Source: DASQHW01 sp038209365 (GTDB taxonomy: Bacteria > Actinomycetota > Acidimicrobiia > IMCC26256 > PALSA-610). From it: DNA of 64,000 nt. The DNA is taken from the NCBI GenBank assembly GCA_038209365.1, contig JBBQXS010000019.1, forward strand, positions 7,157 through 71,156, given 5' to 3'. Shown piece after piece: positions 36,702-45,234 of the stretch. The notes below the pieces were generated by a model. That model saw only the letters and a list, made by a program, of their open reading frames with translations, was not told the DNA's origin and did not search any database. The position numbers and the translations under genes were made by a program. Every line of letters starts with the position of its first letter. The first letter of the stretch is position 1.

Positions 36702-37508
36702 TCACAGTGGCAGCTTGCCACCCATGAACAGTCGCGAGACCCGGGCGCCGCACTTGCCGTAGAAGCGGAGGTTGCTCACCCACGAGATCTCACCCGCCGC
36801 GTGCCCACGCGTCGCGAGATCCGCGCACAACGACGCCAGGACTGCGGACCCGATGCCGCCGTGCTGTGACGACGGATCGGTCGCCATCGGACCGATCCAA
36901 CCGGCCCGGTTCACCGAATGGCAGCCGAATCCGATCGTCGCGCCGTTCGCATCCCGCGCGGAGAACGCAGTGCCGAGCGTGCCCGCGCGGTCGAGCTCGG
37001 GTACCCAGTGCGGGTACTGGGCCAGCGCGAAGTCGTGGGCACCGCTGCCGTGCTCGCGCTCCACGGCGCACCCGGGCGGCGGCTCCCGGCGGAACGACGT
37101 CGCGATCGCCATGTTGGTCCCGAGCAAGTCGCGCGCGAAGCCACACGATTCGAGGAGCATGCCCGCGCGCGTGTTGCCGAGATCGACGCCGGGCCACAGG
37201 TAGCGCGGGACCGCACTCGCGAGCAGCAACTCGCGGGCACCGAGCTCACGCGCCCGATCCGCGACCGCGTGCACGAGCTCCTTGCCGAGGCCCTTGCCCT
37301 GTGCGCCCTTGTCGACCGCGACCAGCATGAGCCACGCGGCGAGGGACGCGCCGAACCGTTGTGAGTGCAGCACTGCCGCACCGCGCTCGTCTCCGAAGGT
37401 TTCGTCTCCCTCGCCGTCACACAGGTACTCGAGCTCGTCCGCGCCGAGCCGCTCGTTCGGCATCGTGCTCGCACACAGCGCGGCGAGTGCCTCCGGCGTG
37501 ACGCTCAC
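36702..37508 (-). CDS. tandem GNAT-domain acetyltransferase
   Basis: A 268-residue protein of two GNAT repeats. The acetyl-CoA loops are KGAQGKGLG in the first half and SQHGGIGSA in the second; both halves end with a GNAT-like strand (ESCGFARDL, YGKCGARVSRLF). The layout recalls mycothiol synthase (MshD), but the protein is shorter and lacks the matching motifs I know. The GTG start forms a GTGA overlap with the ChbG-like gene, so the two are translated together; acetylation of an amino sugar or a related product is a reasonable guess from this context. Confidence 0.8.
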   Translation of the reverse strand: MSVTPEALAALCASTMPNERLGADELEYLCDGEGDETFGDERGAAVLHSQRFGASLAAWLMLVAVDKGAQGKGLGKELVHAVADRARELGARELLLASAVPRYLWPGVDLGNTRAGMLLESCGFARDLLGTNMAIATSFRREPPPGCAVEREHGSGAHDFALAQYPHWVPELDRAGTLGTAFSARDANGATIGFGCHSVNRAGWIGPMATDPSSQHGGIGSAVLASLCADLATRGHAAGEISWVSNLRFYGKCGARVSRLFMGGKLPL

Positions 37509-38341
37509 GCGGATCGCTGGAGCTCGCGCAAGTCGCGGAAGCCGATCAAGTACGCGCCGGCGCGCTCGACCAAGTCCGCGAATGCTGGGTCGCGCGTGAG
37601 CATGACATGGTCCTCCACGCGGTTCGCCCAGTCGGGGTGCGACGCGCGCAATTCGTCGGTGTCGAGCGCCGGATGGAGGTACATCTCGGTGACCCCCGAC
37701 CGGAGATCGAACAGCGCCCTTTCGATCGCGCGTCGCGACCCCACTCCGGTGTGCACGAAATGGTCGGGGTAGACGATGCCCTCGGCCGCCGCGAGCTGCC
37801 GGTAGGGGAACCCGACCAGACGCTCGGCGCGCGTCCCGGCCATACGCAACGGCAGCCGGAAGTCGATTGCCATCTCGAGGTACACGTCGAAGAATTCGGC
37901 ACGCAGCTGCAGCGTTCCCATGTGCGCGTCGAGGTGTGAGACGTCGAAGCCCCAATAGATCGCCCGTTCGATCTGAGCCCGGCACTCCTTACGGACCTCG
38001 TCGAGGTCGGCGTGGTCCCACACGTCCTCGACCGTGCGCGGGAACCCGCCGTCGCCGTCGAGGAGGCTCGGCGAGTGGGTGATCGGACCCCAGCGGTACG
38101 TCTCCCATTCGGAGTTCAACGTGAGGTGCACGCCGACGTCCTCGCCCCGGTACATCGCGGCGGCGTCTCTCGCCCACGGACACGGCACCATGAGCGTCGA
38201 GCTCGTGGCCAGGCCGTCGCGCAGCGCCTCGTAGATCGCGACGTTCGCCGAACGCGACGAGCCGAGATCGTCGCAGTTCACGATCACCAACTTGGCGTCC
38301 GCGGCGTATCCCAGCTGCTCCGCAAGTGTCGACGAGGCCAA
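37505..38341 (-). CDS. ChbG/YdjC-family carbohydrate deacetylase
   Basis: A 278-residue TIM-barrel-like deacetylase that removes acetyl groups from N-acetylated sugars in this family. Ligand motifs are IVNCDDLGSS (Asp), VGVHLTLNSEW (His) and SHLDAHMG (two His). The N-terminal strand KLVIVNCDD begins near residue 17, so the TTG start is reasonable; no closer start is apparent. It follows the LLM oxidoreductase gene by 15 bases. Pairing with a GNAT gene suggests a deacetylation-reacetylation or amine-modification step, which is inference. Confidence 0.85.
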   Translation of the reverse strand: MASSTLAEQLGYAADAKLVIVNCDDLGSSRSANVAIYEALRDGLATSSTLMVPCPWARDAAAMYRGEDVGVHLTLNSEWETYRWGPITHSPSLLDGDGGFPRTVEDVWDHADLDEVRKECRAQIERAIYWGFDVSHLDAHMGTLQLRAEFFDVYLEMAIDFRLPLRMAGTRAERLVGFPYRQLAAAEGIVYPDHFVHTGVGSRRAIERALFDLRSGVTEMYLHPALDTDELRASHPDWANRVEDHVMLTRDPAFADLVERAGAYLIGFRDLRELQRSA

Positions 38342-38356
38342 GGAACTCTCGCCCCT

Positions 38357-39301
38357 CTACGCGAAGTTGGAGGTCAGCAACTTGCCGGCCCGCTCGACGG
38401 TTTCGGGATCGGTGAGCGGCATGTTGAAGATCAGGCAGTCGACACCGGTCGCAACGAGCTCCTCGACCTGCTGTACGACCTCGTCGGCAGTGCCGAGCGT
38501 GAACTGCTCACCCAACGCGTCGCCGGCCATGCCGACCACGAACTCTCGGGTCCGGGCCGCTTCGTCGGCGTCCGCCGCGAGCATGAGCGTGCCGAGCCGG
38601 GTCGTGGTGATCTCCATCGGGTCGCGTCCGACGGCATCGCAGTGGCCGCGCAGCACATCGAGGCGGTGCCGGAGCGTTTCGGGACCGCCGCTGACGTTGC
38701 ACATGGCGGCGTACTGCGCAACGAGACGGAGTGTGCGCTTCTCGCCGCTCCCGCCGATCATGATCGGCACGCCGCCGGCCTGGACCGGCGCCGGGACATT
38801 GCGGGCGTCCTTGGTGCGGTAGTAGCGGCCCTCGAACGTCGGTCGCTCGTCTTGCAACAACGCGCGGCAAATCTGCACCGCCTCCTCGAGCCGGTCGAGG
38901 CGTTCCCGCACGCCCGGGAAGTCGAAGCCCATTCCCTCGTGTTCGGGTTCGTACCACCCCGCGCCGATTCCGAGGATCGCGCGTCCGTGTGAAATCACGT
39001 CGAGGGTGGTGACGAGCTTCGCGACGAGCGCCGGGTTCCGATACGTCACGCCGGTGACGAGCGTGCCGAGCTGCACGCGCTCGGTGCGGGCCGCGAGTGC
39101 CCCCAGCAACGTGTACGCCTCGAGGATCGGCTCATCCGGACCGCCGAGAGGGGGCAGCTGCCAGAAGTGGTCCATCACCCACACCGATGCGAACCCGCCG
39201 CGCTCGGCCGCCTGCGCGTGCTCCAGCGTGCGGTCGAACATCTCGGCGTCGGTCGCGCCCGCATGTCGGAAGCCCGGAATCTGGAATCCGAATATCGTCA
39301 T
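38357..39301 (-). CDS. LLM-class luciferase-like oxidoreductase
   Basis: A 314-residue TIM-barrel oxidoreductase of the luciferase-like family. It begins TIFGFQIPGFRHAG, with FASVWVMDHFWQ, LGTLVTGVTYRNPALVAKLVTTLD and RAILGIGAGWYEPEHEGMGFDFP, all typical of the F420-dependent LLM subgroup in actinobacteria. The substrate is not determinable. It is the central member of a leftward cluster with gaps of 15-23 bases. Confidence 0.88.
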   Translation of the reverse strand: MTIFGFQIPGFRHAGATDAEMFDRTLEHAQAAERGGFASVWVMDHFWQLPPLGGPDEPILEAYTLLGALAARTERVQLGTLVTGVTYRNPALVAKLVTTLDVISHGRAILGIGAGWYEPEHEGMGFDFPGVRERLDRLEEAVQICRALLQDERPTFEGRYYRTKDARNVPAPVQAGGVPIMIGGSGEKRTLRLVAQYAAMCNVSGGPETLRHRLDVLRGHCDAVGRDPMEITTTRLGTLMLAADADEAARTREFVVGMAGDALGEQFTLGTADEVVQQVEELVATGVDCLIFNMPLTDPETVERAGKLLTSNFA

Positions 39302-39324
39302 GACTCGACGCTAGTCACAGCTCG

Positions 39325-39774
39325 TCACCCTTGCGACCGACGACCGAGCGCGTCTCGTGCCGATTGTGCGAAGCGGCGCAGACGCGCACCGCGGACTGCT
39401 TCGACCTCGACGACCTGACCGTTGACCAACGCGAACGCGACGCTGGTCACCAAACCCTGGCGAACGGCCGCTACGTCGAAGATCCGTGCGAGCTCGACGC
39501 TGCCCTCGATGGTCGACGGTCGTCCGGTCATGAACGTCGTCCGGCACACGAGGAGGCGCCGGTCGGTCACTGCGAGGAACATCTCGGGCCCCGCGGTCGG
39601 GAAGCCGGCAGCCTCCACGGCATGGCGCCAGTCCTCGTATGCGCGCTGGCGCATCCGCGCGGAGCCCAAGGCGAACGTCGCGCGCGCACTGGTCGCGGCG
39701 GCGCCCCGGAAGCTTGCGTGGGCGGCGGCGTACAGCTGCTCGTCCGGTTCGAGCTCGAGTGAGGACCGTCGCAC
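39325..39774 (-). CDS. hypothetical protein with PH-like pattern
   Basis: A 149-residue soluble protein. The central MFLAVTDRRLLVCRTTF followed by VELARIFDVAAVRQGLV resembles the bacterial PH-like (YokE/bPH) domain, where a strand-turn TDRRLLV is characteristic. The first ~60 residues are helical and Ala/Arg-rich. The GTG start is 1 base after the thiolase stop; an upstream ATG would overlap the thiolase by ~38 bases. Function unknown; lipid or membrane contact is possible. Confidence 0.65.
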   Translation of the reverse strand: MRRSSLELEPDEQLYAAAHASFRGAAATSARATFALGSARMRQRAYEDWRHAVEAAGFPTAGPEMFLAVTDRRLLVCRTTFMTGRPSTIEGSVELARIFDVAAVRQGLVTSVAFALVNGQVVEVEAVRGARLRRFAQSARDALGRRSQG

Positions 39775-39775
39775 C

Positions 39776-40963
39776 TCAGACGCGCTCGATGACGGTGCCC
39801 GTCCCGAGGCCACCGCCGCAACACATCGTCACGAGCGCATACTGGCCGTCGACGCGCTCCAGCTCGTGCAGCGCCGTCGTGACCAATCGCGCGCCGGTCG
39901 CCCCCACGGGATGCCCGAGGGCGATCGCCCCGCCGTTCGGATTGACCTTCGCCATGTCGGGTTTCACTTCGCGTTCCCACGCGAGCACGACCGAAGCGAA
40001 GGCCTCGTTGATCTCGATCACATCGAAGTCGTCGACGCGAAGACCGGTGCGCTCGGTGATCCGGCGCGTCGCGTCGATCGGACCGGTGAGCATCAACACG
40101 GGGTCGACGCCGACGAGACACTGATCGAGGAGCCGGGCGCGGGGCTTCATGCCGAGAGCGCGCGCACGCGCGGCGGTCATCATGAGCACTGCCGCGGCGC
40201 CATCGGTGATCTGCGAGGACGAGCCGGCGGTGTGCACACCGTGCTCGCGAGCGACGGGCTTCAGCTTGGCGAGCGCCTCGAGCGACGTCTCGCGCAGACC
40301 CTCGTCTCGGGCCACGCGGTGCGCCGTCCCCGTGGGCTTGCCGTCCTCGCCGAGATCGGGCGCGTCCACGGGGAGCACCTCGCGCTCGAACCGCCCTTCC
40401 GCCCACGCGTGTTGGGCGCGCTGTTGCGACTCGAGGCCGAACCGGTCGCAGTCGTCGCGGGTGACGCCCCACTTCTCGGCGATGCGCTCGGCGCCTTCGA
40501 ATTGACTCGTCACTTCGTAGCGCTCGAAGTACGACTTGGGCGTCGGGCGCCCGAACTCTCCGCGAATCGCCGCACCGAGCGGGACACGGCTCATCGACTC
40601 GACGCCGCACGAGAGCGCGACGTCGACCACGCCTGCGCGCACCATGGACGCGGCGAGGTTCGTCGCCTGCTGCGACGAGCCGCATTGACTGTCGACTGTT
40701 GTCGCCGCAACCTCGAGCGGCAAACCGGCAGAAAGCCACGCCGTACGCGCGATGTTGAACGTCTGTTCGCCGACCTGGCTGACGCATCCTCCGACGACCT
40801 GTCCGACGTCTCGCGCGTCGATGCCCGACCGTTCGATCGCCGCTCGCTGTACCGTGCCGAGGAGCTCGGCCGGATGCACCGTCGCGAGACCCGCATTGCG
40901 GCGGCCGAGCGGTGAGCGCACCGCTTCGACGATGACGACGTCGTGGTCGGCGAGAGCGGCCAA
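39776..40963 (-). CDS. acetyl-CoA acetyltransferase (thiolase)
   Basis: A 395-residue thiolase, which condenses or cleaves acyl-CoA and acetyl-CoA. The nucleophile is in DSQCGSSQQA (C94), the second site in INEAFASV, and the base motifs in GGAIALGHPVGATGAR and CCGGGLGTG. The TTG start is selected because GAGGAG precedes it by 5 bases and the length fits the 390-residue family; no ATG or GTG is better placed. It heads a five-gene leftward cluster. It could act in beta-oxidation with the acyl-CoA dehydrogenase elsewhere in the window. Confidence 0.9.
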   Translation of the reverse strand: MAALADHDVVIVEAVRSPLGRRNAGLATVHPAELLGTVQRAAIERSGIDARDVGQVVGGCVSQVGEQTFNIARTAWLSAGLPLEVAATTVDSQCGSSQQATNLAASMVRAGVVDVALSCGVESMSRVPLGAAIRGEFGRPTPKSYFERYEVTSQFEGAERIAEKWGVTRDDCDRFGLESQQRAQHAWAEGRFEREVLPVDAPDLGEDGKPTGTAHRVARDEGLRETSLEALAKLKPVAREHGVHTAGSSSQITDGAAAVLMMTAARARALGMKPRARLLDQCLVGVDPVLMLTGPIDATRRITERTGLRVDDFDVIEINEAFASVVLAWEREVKPDMAKVNPNGGAIALGHPVGATGARLVTTALHELERVDGQYALVTMCCGGGLGTGTVIERV

Positions 40964-41045
40964 CGTAACTCCTCGGATCGCTTCTGCGTCGGAGCGATCG
41001 TAGTGGTGACCGAGCCGGTCACGCCTGGGATGGAAGGATGGACCC

Positions 41046-41690
41046 GTGCGCTTCTCTTCGATGATTGCTGCCGCGTGCTGTGTCGTGCTCTCGCTCGCGA
41101 GCTGCGGCGGTGACAACAAGGGCACCACGCCGAACGCAACCGTCGACGTGAATGCGTCGACCACCGTGCCTTCGTCGTCGACCCCGTCGAGCAGCCCATC
41201 CGTGACCGACGTGTTCCCGACCCAGCCCCTCCCGTGCCAGTCGGTGCCGGTGCCGAGCACGCCCGTGACGAGCCCGGCGCCGTCCGGAGCAGTGCTCCTC
41301 ACGAACGTGCAGCGCAAGGGTGATTCGTGCGTCGATCACGTGGTCTTCGCGTTCACGAGCAAGACGTCGGACCCGCCCGGTTATTCGATCACCTACGGGA
41401 AGCCGCCGTTCACGCAGGACGCGTCGGGCCAGAGCGTCACGATCAAGGGCAGTGCCTTCATCGTCGTGAAGGTGTCACCCGGATACGGCTACGACTTCGA
41501 GAACGGCAGGCCGACGTACACGGGGAGCAAGCACATCACCCCGGCGGATGCGAACCACGTGACGGAGATCGTCGAGACCGGTGATTTCGAGGGTGTGCTC
41601 ACGTGGGTGATCGGTCTCGACAGCAAGCGCGCGTTCACCGTCCAGGCGACGGGGAGTCCGCAGACGCAGCTCGTCGTCACTGTCGCCTGA
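41046..41690 (+). CDS. exported lipoprotein, AMIN-like C-terminal domain
   Basis: A 214-residue lipoprotein. The signal ends in the lipobox LASC with C20, followed by a Ser/Thr/Pro-rich linker (~25-80). The C-terminal ~130 residues (VVFAFTSKTSDPPGYSITYGKPPFTQDASG, VIGLDSKRAFTVQATGSPQTQLVVTV) form a beta-rich domain like the AMIN-like domain of actinobacterial lipoproteins. It would be tethered to the outer face of the membrane. GTG is at the family-typical site. No partner is recognised; it is divergent from the thiolase and convergent with the quinone reductase. Confidence 0.85.
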   Translation: MRFSSMIAAACCVVLSLASCGGDNKGTTPNATVDVNASTTVPSSSTPSSSPSVTDVFPTQPLPCQSVPVPSTPVTSPAPSGAVLLTNVQRKGDSCVDHVVFAFTSKTSDPPGYSITYGKPPFTQDASGQSVTIKGSAFIVVKVSPGYGYDFENGRPTYTGSKHITPADANHVTEIVETGDFEGVLTWVIGLDSKRAFTVQATGSPQTQLVVTVA

Positions 41691-41699
41691 CGCACATCC

Positions 41700-42692
41700 T
41701 CAGCGGCAGTCGAGGATGACCTTGCCGAACGTCGCGTCGGACGCGAGCAGGTCGTATGCCTCGCCCGCGCGCTCGAGCGGCACGACGGCGTGCACGACGG
41801 GGGCGACCCGGCCGTCGGCGAGGAGGGGCACGACATCGCGCACGAACGCGCCGGTCGCCGCGGCCTTCTCCTCGGCGTCGCGCGGCCGAAGGACAGTGCC
41901 GATGAGGCGGAGGCGCTTCGCGAGCATCACGTGGACCGGGAGCGTCGCACGCGGCCCCGCGATCGCGCCGATACACACGATCCGGCCCTTGGTCGCGGCG
42001 GCGGCCACATCGACTTCGACGTATGCGCCGCCGACGAGATCGAGCGTCACGTGCGCGCCCTCTCCGGTCGCTTCGATGATCGACCAGGCGAGCGCGTCGA
42101 CATCGAGTGTGCCGTCGTCATTCGTCGGGGGGACGACGCCGTCGTCGAGGCCGAGCGGCCGGCACCGCTCGACCTTGCCGGCGGTACGAGCGGTCCCGAA
42201 GACGCGCGCGCCGAACGCGCGGGCGAGCTGTACCGCCGCGGTACCGACTCCCGAGCCGACGGCGTGCACGAGGACCCATTCGCCCGCATGGAGGCATGCC
42301 AGCGTGACCATGGCATCGTGCGCGGTGATGAACGCCTCCGGCACGCCGCCCATCTGGACGAGATCGAGGCCGGGCGGCACCGACGCGCAGTGCGACGCGT
42401 GCACGACGACGTACTCCGCCTGGGCGCCACCGGCGATGACCCCGAACACGCGGTCACCGGGAGCGAGCCCGTCCACCGCCGATCCGACCCCGGTGACCTC
42501 GCCGGCGAACTCGAGGCCCGGGACGTCGGCCGGCACGCCCGGTGGTGGTGGATAGCGGCCGGCGCGTTGCAGGAGGTCGGCCCGGTTGAGGCCTGCTCCG
42601 TGGACCCGAACGAGGGCCTGATCGGCCTCGGGGGTCGGTACTGGCCGCTCGACGACGGCCAGGTCGCCTTGCACGATGGCCAGCGCGCGCAC
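41700..42692 (-). CDS. quinone oxidoreductase-type MDR protein
   Basis: A 330-residue zinc-independent medium-chain dehydrogenase/reductase. The N-terminal GroES-like part holds GAGLNRADLLQRAGRYPPPPGVP, the PIG3/quinone-reductase signature, and VPGLEFAGEVTGVG. The Rossmann part has WVLVHAVGSGVGTAAVQLARAFGARVFGTA for NADPH. The usual zinc ligands are absent. It likely reduces quinones or enals with NADPH. It is divergent from a small Cys-rich protein gene. Confidence 0.9.
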   Translation of the reverse strand: MRALAIVQGDLAVVERPVPTPEADQALVRVHGAGLNRADLLQRAGRYPPPPGVPADVPGLEFAGEVTGVGSAVDGLAPGDRVFGVIAGGAQAEYVVVHASHCASVPPGLDLVQMGGVPEAFITAHDAMVTLACLHAGEWVLVHAVGSGVGTAAVQLARAFGARVFGTARTAGKVERCRPLGLDDGVVPPTNDDGTLDVDALAWSIIEATGEGAHVTLDLVGGAYVEVDVAAAATKGRIVCIGAIAGPRATLPVHVMLAKRLRLIGTVLRPRDAEEKAAATGAFVRDVVPLLADGRVAPVVHAVVPLERAGEAYDLLASDATFGKVILDCR

Positions 42693-42777
42693 CGCGCGAC
42701 GCTAGCCCCACCGGCGCTCCGTGGCGGGAGAAAGGCGCCGGTTCGGGGCATTCTCCGCCGTCGGTACCCTCGTGCTC

Positions 42778-43128
42778 ATGGCCGGTGGGCTCTCGATCAT
42801 GGACGACGACGGGAACGAGGTCGTGCTCGACGACTGCGAGGCCGACAGCCTCCTCGCAGTGACGTGCCGCCTCGACGCGGCGACGGTGTCGGCGTGCCCG
42901 GACTGCCGCTCGCGTGTGCTCGCGACCGTTGCTCTTCTCGACGTGCTCGACGCGGCGCCTCCGCACGCTCGGGGCGGTGAGCTGGTCGAGCTCGCGGACG
43001 ATGCACCGACGCTGCACCTGTACGTCGTCGACGTCGGGAGCGAGTGCGAACATCTGCGCTGGCGCGACCCGCTCTTCGACGAGTGGTACGAGATCGCCGA
43101 AGCTGCCGGGCCGCACGCCCGGCAGTGA
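42778..43128 (+). CDS. small hypothetical protein with CxxC motif
   Basis: A 116-residue acidic protein (pI low by eye). It contains SACPDCRSRVLATVALLDVLD, whose CPDC could bind a metal, and a later WRDPLFDEWYEIAEAAGPHA. There is no signal peptide. ATG at 42778 leaves space for a promoter; GTG at 42721 or ATG at 42799 are alternatives. It is convergent with the WS/DGAT gene with a 3-base gap. I do not recognise the family. Confidence 0.6.
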   Translation: MAGGLSIMDDDGNEVVLDDCEADSLLAVTCRLDAATVSACPDCRSRVLATVALLDVLDAAPPHARGGELVELADDAPTLHLYVVDVGSECEHLRWRDPLFDEWYEIAEAAGPHARQ

Positions 43129-43131
43129 CGA

Positions 43132-44511
43132 TCAGGCGTAGCGGACCAGTTCGGCGTACGCGTCGCGCAGGTCGACGAGGAACGCCTCGGGGTCGACGAC
43201 CGCGGCCGGGTCGATGTTGCATCCCAGATGCAGCTCGTCGCAATAGCTCAGCATCGTGACATTCAGCGGGCTGCCGGTGCGCGGTCCGAACGGATAGTTC
43301 GCGAGGATGCGGGAACCGGCGAGATACAGTGGCTGCGGGCTGCCGCGCAGGTTCGACGCCGCGAAGTCGATCGTGCGCGTCTGCGAGCGCGTGAACGACA
43401 CGAGCAGCGAGGTCGGCAGGCCGGAGACCAACCCGGCGAGGCCCGCGGCCGCGGTCACGGCGCTCTCGCCCTTCGCGGTCTGCAGCCGGTCGTGCATCTC
43501 CTTGAACAGGGCCGCGACGTCGTGGGCCGGTTGGATCGGTACGAGGACTCGCACCGGCGCGAAGGCGTTCGTCGTTTCGCGGTCACCGCGCTGGCGGGTG
43601 CTCACGGGCATCGCGACGCGCAGCTCCTCGACGTCGGAGCCGAAGCGTTGGTGGTAACGACCGAGCGCACTCGCGAGACCCGTGACGAAGGCATCGTTGA
43701 CGCTCCCGCCGAGACTTCGCGCCGCGGCGCGCATTTCGCCGAGCAGGAGCCGATGCACCTCGAATCGGCGGCGTAGCGATCGGTCGGTCAGCACGTCGGA
43801 GCGGGCCGGGTCCGAGACGAGCGTCTGGCGTTGCAGCGAGCCGACGAATCGGGCTGCTTCACCGGCTCGTGACGGCAGGTCGAGCGGATGGGCCAATGCC
43901 TGCCCGGCCGTGCCGATCGCGTTCCGGAGGGCGCTGATCTGGCGGGCGGCCGCGTCGGAGATCGCGTGTCTCGTGACGTCGAGCGGGGTGTCGTGGCGGG
44001 CCGCATCCGGCGACTCGGCGTCGTCCGGCGCGCCCGACGGATCGGGATCGCGTTCGAAATCCACCATCGCGAGGGAAAGTCGCAACCCGCCCACGCCGTC
44101 GGTGATCGCGTGATGCACCTTCTGCAGCAACGCGGCGCGCCCGTCGGCCATCCCGTCGATGATCGTGAATTCCCACAGCGGGCGCGCGCGGTCGAGTGAT
44201 TGCTCGGAGAGCGAACCGCACAGGTCGAGGAACGCGCGCTCGTCGGCGGGCGGAGGGACGCCGACAACGCGGACGTGCGTCTCGACGTCGAGGTTCGGGT
44301 CGTCGGCGAACTCGGGCGGCACGAGGCGCAACGGCGCGCCGATCACGCGCTGGCGAAGGCGTGGAATCGCCGCGAGCGCGCGTTCCATCGTCGCGCGAAT
44401 GCGTTCGTTGCTCGGCCGCCGGTCGAGGATCGTGAGGTTGCAGAAGTCGGATCGGAGCGCCGGATCCTTCTCGACGGCCCACATGATCGCTTCCGTATCG
44501 CTCATACGCAT
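43132..44511 (-). CDS. WS/DGAT-family acyltransferase
   Basis: Wax-ester synthase/diacylglycerol acyltransferase homologue (459 aa) that transfers acyl-CoA to a fatty alcohol or diacylglycerol. The condensation-domain motif is VHHAITDGVGG with H133, H134 and D138. RARPLWEFTIIDG and the C-terminal LRGSPQPLYLAGSRIL and GNxDP-like LGCNIDPAAV match the family's C-half. Usually such actinobacterial enzymes make storage lipid. Start may be ATG at 44511 or two codons later. It lies after the DsbA-like gene by 41 bases. Confidence 0.92.
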   Translation of the reverse strand: MRMSDTEAIMWAVEKDPALRSDFCNLTILDRRPSNERIRATMERALAAIPRLRQRVIGAPLRLVPPEFADDPNLDVETHVRVVGVPPPADERAFLDLCGSLSEQSLDRARPLWEFTIIDGMADGRAALLQKVHHAITDGVGGLRLSLAMVDFERDPDPSGAPDDAESPDAARHDTPLDVTRHAISDAAARQISALRNAIGTAGQALAHPLDLPSRAGEAARFVGSLQRQTLVSDPARSDVLTDRSLRRRFEVHRLLLGEMRAAARSLGGSVNDAFVTGLASALGRYHQRFGSDVEELRVAMPVSTRQRGDRETTNAFAPVRVLVPIQPAHDVAALFKEMHDRLQTAKGESAVTAAAGLAGLVSGLPTSLLVSFTRSQTRTIDFAASNLRGSPQPLYLAGSRILANYPFGPRTGSPLNVTMLSYCDELHLGCNIDPAAVVDPEAFLVDLRDAYAELVRYA

Positions 44512-44552
44512 GAGAGAAAACTATGCGCGACGCGTCGGCGCGACCCAGAAAA

Positions 44553-45140
44553 CTAGCGAGGGACGCTGGTCTGCTTGAACTCGTTCAGGTCGGCCCACGC
44601 GAACAGGTCGAGGGTCCGGTCGATGTCTTCGGGGTTCTTGCGGTCCATGAAGCGAACGAACACGGCCCGGTCCTCGACGACGAACGTCGGCACGCCGAAC
44701 ATCGCGTGCCGTTTCACGGCTTCGGTGTGCTCCTGCGCCAGCTTCTCCAACGGCCGCCCGGAAGCCACCTCGGCCTCGAGGGCGTCGACGTCGAGCCCGA
44801 CCGACTTCGCGATGTCTCGCAGCACTTCCGGCTTGGCGATCTTCTGACCCTCGTCGTGACGGGCCGCGAACGCGGCGACGTGCCATGCATTGAAGGTGTC
44901 GGGGATCTTGTCACGCACCGCGATGCCCCAGAGCAGCGCGTTCACGCCGGTGCCCCACGCCGAGGGCTCGCGTTCCCACACGGCGGGATCGCCCTCTTCG
45001 ACGTGCACCTGGTCGAGCGAGAAGGGGACGAAGGTGACATCCCAGTCCCGGCCCGCCTCGAGACCGGCCACCACCGACTCGTGGGCGTTCCGGGCGAACG
45101 GGCAGCGGTAGTCGAAGCTCACTGCGAATTGACGGGCCAC
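44553..45140 (-). CDS. DsbA/FrnE-family thioredoxin-fold protein with single active-site Cys
   Basis: A 195-residue thioredoxin-fold protein of the DsbA/2-hydroxychromene-2-carboxylate isomerase class. The active site reads FDYRCPFARN: only the first Cys (C13) of CxxC is present. FGVPTFVVEDRAVFVRFMDR supplies the cis-Pro loop. Without the second Cys a glutaredoxin-like monothiol reaction with mycothiol, or isomerase-like chemistry, is more likely than disulfide formation. The GTG start is strongly supported by AAGGAGG five bases upstream. A 26-bp tandem repeat lies just upstream. Confidence 0.85.
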   Translation of the reverse strand: MARQFAVSFDYRCPFARNAHESVVAGLEAGRDWDVTFVPFSLDQVHVEEGDPAVWEREPSAWGTGVNALLWGIAVRDKIPDTFNAWHVAAFAARHDEGQKIAKPEVLRDIAKSVGLDVDALEAEVASGRPLEKLAQEHTEAVKRHAMFGVPTFVVEDRAVFVRFMDRKNPEDIDRTLDLFAWADLNEFKQTSVPR

Positions 45141-45161
45141 GCGGGCCTCCTTGATGCGACT

Positions 45162-45213
45162 GCACTTCTTTGGGGCAAATCTCCGGGGCACTTCTTTGGG
45201 GCAGTTCTCCGGG
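45162..45213. repeat. 26-bp tandem repeat upstream of the DsbA-like gene
   Basis: Two copies (45162-45187 and 45188-45213) of a unit beginning GCACTTCTTTGGGGCA and containing TCTCCGGGG differ at two positions. They occupy most of the 94-base gap between the PAP2 gene and the DsbA-like gene, directly upstream of the latter's ribosome-binding site. Confidence 0.85.
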
Positions 45214-45234
45214 GCAACCTGCCCAGCATGGCCG

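Noticed and set aside
36702..37508. Mycothiol synthase MshD
   Set aside because: It has two GNAT repeats but is shorter, lacks the motifs I know, and is coupled to a ChbG deacetylase, so the name was not used.
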